Below, piece after piece: positions 61,754 to 64,000 of a DNA stretch of 64,000 bases; positions within the stretch are counted from its first letter, which is position 1, and each line of letters starts with the position of its first letter. Location of the stretch: assembly GCA_910584685.1 (NCBI GenBank), contig CAJUAO010000007.1, positions 62,001 through 126,000 of the forward strand. The letters run 5' to 3'. The position numbers were made by a program, and so were the translations under genes. Below the pieces are notes generated by a model. The model saw only the letters and a program-made list of their open reading frames with translations. It had not been told where the DNA came from and searched no databases. The stretch is from an uncultured Lachnospiraceae bacterium. GTDB taxonomy: Bacteria; Bacillota; Clostridia; Lachnospirales; Lachnospiraceae.

Positions 61754-62155
61754 GTGAACGATACAAGAATAGTAGTAAAGGGGATAATAAAACGTGGAGA
61801 TAAATACCTGCTAATTAAAAAATGGTATGACGACCGTATAAACGAGCCGTACCAGTGGGAATTTGTCGACGGGTATGTAGCAATAGGAGACAGCCCTGAT
61901 GATGCAGTAGACCAGATAGTATCAGATAAAACATATCTTTTAGTACAAAATAAAAAGATATTATACACATGGTCGTATCAGGTAGGAGACACAGGATATG
62001 TAGGCTTAGCTTACCTGTGCGAGGTAGAGTCGGATATAGTTATACTGTCAGAGGAAATCCAGGAATACAGATGGGTTAATCCGGAGGAATTTCCCGATTA
62101 TATAACAAACCATGCTATTTTAAGGGATGTACAGAGAGTAATCGGAAACGAATAA
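61754..62155 (+). CDS. Nudix-fold protein with degenerate Nudix box
   Basis: The start is GTG, about ten bases after AGGAGG. The protein has 133 residues. The fold is recognisable ('VVKGIIKRGDKYLLIKKWYD', 'YRWVNPEEFPDYI'), but the box reads G40-x5-D46-x7-Q54-I55-V-S-D58-K59, so the first Glu and the R-E and E-E positions are all changed. Hydrolysis is unlikely; it may bind a nucleotide as a sensor. It precedes pyrC by 47 bases, so a link to pyrimidine metabolism is possible. Confidence 0.8.
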   Translation: MNDTRIVVKGIIKRGDKYLLIKKWYDDRINEPYQWEFVDGYVAIGDSPDDAVDQIVSDKTYLLVQNKKILYTWSYQVGDTGYVGLAYLCEVESDIVILSEEIQEYRWVNPEEFPDYITNHAILRDVQRVIGNE

Positions 62156-62202
62156 AAAGCTTTAAAAAGCATTGATGTTAAGTAAAGAAAGGCAGATTAA
62201 AA

Positions 62203-63489
62203 GTGAAGACAATTATAAAAGGCGGAAGGGTGATAAATCCTGCCGCAAATATGGACGAAGTAAGAGACATAGTTATTGAAAACGGTATAATCATAAAAAA
62301 TGAAAAAAATATAACAGACCTTTCAGATATAGATAAAACAATAGACGCGGCAGGCTGTTATGTTATGCCGGGACTGATTGATTTGCATGTACATTTAAGA
62401 GAGCCGGGCTTTGAGCATAAGGAAACCATAGAGACAGGCGCAAAGGCGGCTGCAAAAGGCGGTTATACCACCGTATGTCCTATGCCAAACACGAAGCCCG
62501 CAACCGACTGTGGGGAAACTGTGGCATGGGTGGTAAATAAGGCTAAGGAAGTATCGCAGATTAATGTGCTTCCTGTAGGAGCAGTAACTATAGGGCAGGC
62601 AGGACAGGAAAACACAGATATAGCTGCAATGAAGGAAGCAGGAATATATGCCATAAGCGAGGACGGAAAATCAGTTATGAATTCCGGCATATACAGAAAG
62701 GCAATGAAGGAAGCGGCGCGTTTAAATCTTCCGGTTTTTGCCCACTGTGAGGATATAAATATGGTAGAGGGCGGAGCCTTAAACGCAGGAGAAAAAGCAA
62801 GAGAGCTTGGAGTAAAAGGCATTACCAATGCAGTGGAGGACGTGATAGCCGCCAGGGATATTATGCTTGCAAAGGAGACAGGAGCAAAGCTTCACCTGTG
62901 CCATTGCTCCACTATAGATAGTGTGGAGATGGTAAGGCAGGCAAAGGCAGACGGCATAAAGGTAACGGCTGAGGTATGTCCACATCACTTTACCCTCTGC
63001 GAGGAGGATATAGAAGGCGATGACGCTAATTATAAAATGAATCCTCCCGTAAGGGGAAGGAAGGACCTTGAAGCGTTAAGGAGGGGCTTGCATGATGATG
63101 TGTTTGACGTTATATCAACAGACCATGCGCCTCACTGCGCTTACGAAAAGGCAGCAGGCATAGCAAAGGCGCCCTTTGGCATAGTAGGCAGTGAAACAGC
63201 GGTAGCGCTTACCATTACAGAGCTTGTGGACAAGGGAGTGCTTACGCCAATGCAGATGGCAGCAAAAATGAGTTATAATCCTGCAAAAATCCTTGGAATA
63301 GATAAGGGCGATATTTCAGAGGGAAAGGTAGCAGATATAACTATTATTAATCCGTCAGAGGAATACGTTATAGATGTAAATACCTTTGAATCGAAGGGAA
63401 GGAATACACCGTTTAACGGATGGAAAGTAAGAGGAAAAGTAAAGTATACTATCGTTGCAGGGGATGTAGTTTATATGGATAAATTATAA
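62203..63489 (+). CDS. pyrC: Dihydroorotase (type I)
   Basis: The start is GTG behind AAAGAAAGG. The protein has 428 residues. Metal-binding 'PGLIDLHVHLREPG', then 'EDGKSVMNSG', 'FAHCEDINM' and 'HLCHCSTIDS', and the catalytic Asp in 'STDHAPHC' are all present. It closes carbamoyl-aspartate to dihydroorotate in pyrimidine synthesis. The other pyr genes are not in this window. Confidence 0.95.
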   Translation: MKTIIKGGRVINPAANMDEVRDIVIENGIIIKNEKNITDLSDIDKTIDAAGCYVMPGLIDLHVHLREPGFEHKETIETGAKAAAKGGYTTVCPMPNTKPATDCGETVAWVVNKAKEVSQINVLPVGAVTIGQAGQENTDIAAMKEAGIYAISEDGKSVMNSGIYRKAMKEAARLNLPVFAHCEDINMVEGGALNAGEKARELGVKGITNAVEDVIAARDIMLAKETGAKLHLCHCSTIDSVEMVRQAKADGIKVTAEVCPHHFTLCEEDIEGDDANYKMNPPVRGRKDLEALRRGLHDDVFDVISTDHAPHCAYEKAAGIAKAPFGIVGSETAVALTITELVDKGVLTPMQMAAKMSYNPAKILGIDKGDISEGKVADITIINPSEEYVIDVNTFESKGRNTPFNGWKVRGKVKYTIVAGDVVYMDKL

Positions 63490-63516
63490 GACCAAAGAAA
63501 GCTAACAGGTGAAAAA

Positions 63517-63917
63517 ATGATAAGACTGGAAAAGGTGACAGGCAGAAATGTCTGGGATATTCTTAGATTAAGCGTAAAGGATGAGCAAAGGAGCTTTGTT
63601 GCCGCCAATGATATAAGTATTATTGAGGCGTACACATCAATTACAGGAAATGGATACGCGTATCCTTTTGGAATTTATGACGACGATACTGCAGTTGGGT
63701 TTTTAATGGTTGGGTATGATACAGACGACTATTGGGAGAATCCTCCGAAAATTGCTGAAAAAAATTATAACCTCTGGCGTTTTATGATAGATAAGAATTA
63801 TCAGCATAAGGGTTATGGAAAAGCAGCCATGAAGCTAAGGAAATGTACCGTTCCTTTGGCTTTACAGAAACCGGCGATATGGACGAAGAGGAGGTTATTG
63901 CAGTTTTAAGGCTGTAA
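63517..63917 (+). pseudogene. GNAT acetyltransferase gene with internal deletion
   Basis: The N-terminal part (from the ATG at 63517) reads 'MIRLEKVTGRNVWDILRLSV' through the acetyl-CoA motif 'NYQHKGYGKAAMKL', then goes out of frame. The expected C-terminus ('EMYRSFGFTETGDMDEEEVI', ending at 63917) continues in a second frame. A normal family member has about 30 more residues between the two parts. So a small deletion with frameshift at about 63835 has removed the core. The intact frame stops at 63909. The first GNAT domain of the 8432 gene is of the same type. Confidence 0.7.
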
Positions 63918-64000
63918 AGATAAGTATTTTTTAATATTTGCTTAACGGTTAAAAAGTAATTGACAAAAATAAAAATAATGAAATAACATAAAACAGAAAG

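Noticed and set aside
1..64000. CRISPR array
   Set aside because: No regularly spaced identical repeats of 24-40 bases with unique spacers were seen; the hairpin units at 29.4 and 52.7 kb are too few and vary in sequence.

Overview
The window looks like the chromosome of a low-GC, Gram-positive, anaerobic Clostridium-group bacterium, most likely Lachnospiraceae. The reasons are strong Shine-Dalgarno sites before nearly every gene, frequent GTG and TTG starts, a primary sigma factor of about 371 residues, clostridial accessory families (CD3324-type regulator, RlmD tails), and many chemotaxis, c-di-GMP and pectin-degradation genes. A chemotactic pectin user such as Lachnospira would fit, but the genus is an inference.

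Bases 1-9500 are an accessory region. It holds a 5'-truncated unknown protein, a small membrane protein, two HEPN-type proteins, a KilA-N protein, a HAD hydrolase, a nitrilase-family amidase, a CD3324-type regulator, a tandem acetyltransferase and several broken genes. Two of the broken genes are separate decayed copies of the C-terminal tail that clostridial RlmD (RumA) proteins carry. This suggests repeated insertion, and loss, of mobile DNA at an rlmD-type site.

Bases 9584-19957 form one tight operon of five large genes: a MoxR-type AAA+ ATPase, a DUF5682 (EreA/ChaN/TraB-like) protein, a von Willebrand A protein with an intact MIDAS, a protein with two SWIM zinc motifs, and a 1168-residue DUF4132 protein. 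Its function is not established and it is the best candidate for an uncharacterised system here. Directly downstream lie two nearly identical membrane chemoreceptors that bracket a KAS III-like enzyme lacking the usual catalytic His.

Bases 24775-40847 are a transport and envelope region: a heterodimeric ABC exporter, a repeat protein, DUF3783 and MATE proteins, an LD-carboxypeptidase, a GH78 rhamnosidase, a small secreted EF-hand-like protein, and an ABC transporter with its own two-component system. Bases 40989-63489 are mostly housekeeping: an EAL-HDOD protein with a PilZ protein, purF-purB-purA, a diacylglycerol-kinase-like enzyme, rpoD, a GntR-controlled ABC transporter, a PL11 rhamnogalacturonan lyase, nadB-nadC-niaR with a predicted NiaR operator, a winged-helix regulator with flanking operators, tRNA-Gly(GCC) and pyrC. 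The window ends with a broken acetyltransferase gene.

Three intergenic regions (near 28.6, 29.5 and 52.8 kb) carry a recurring double-hairpin element. Its stems change by paired substitutions while the junctions, short loops and T-tract stay the same. It is the most distinctive non-coding signal in the window.
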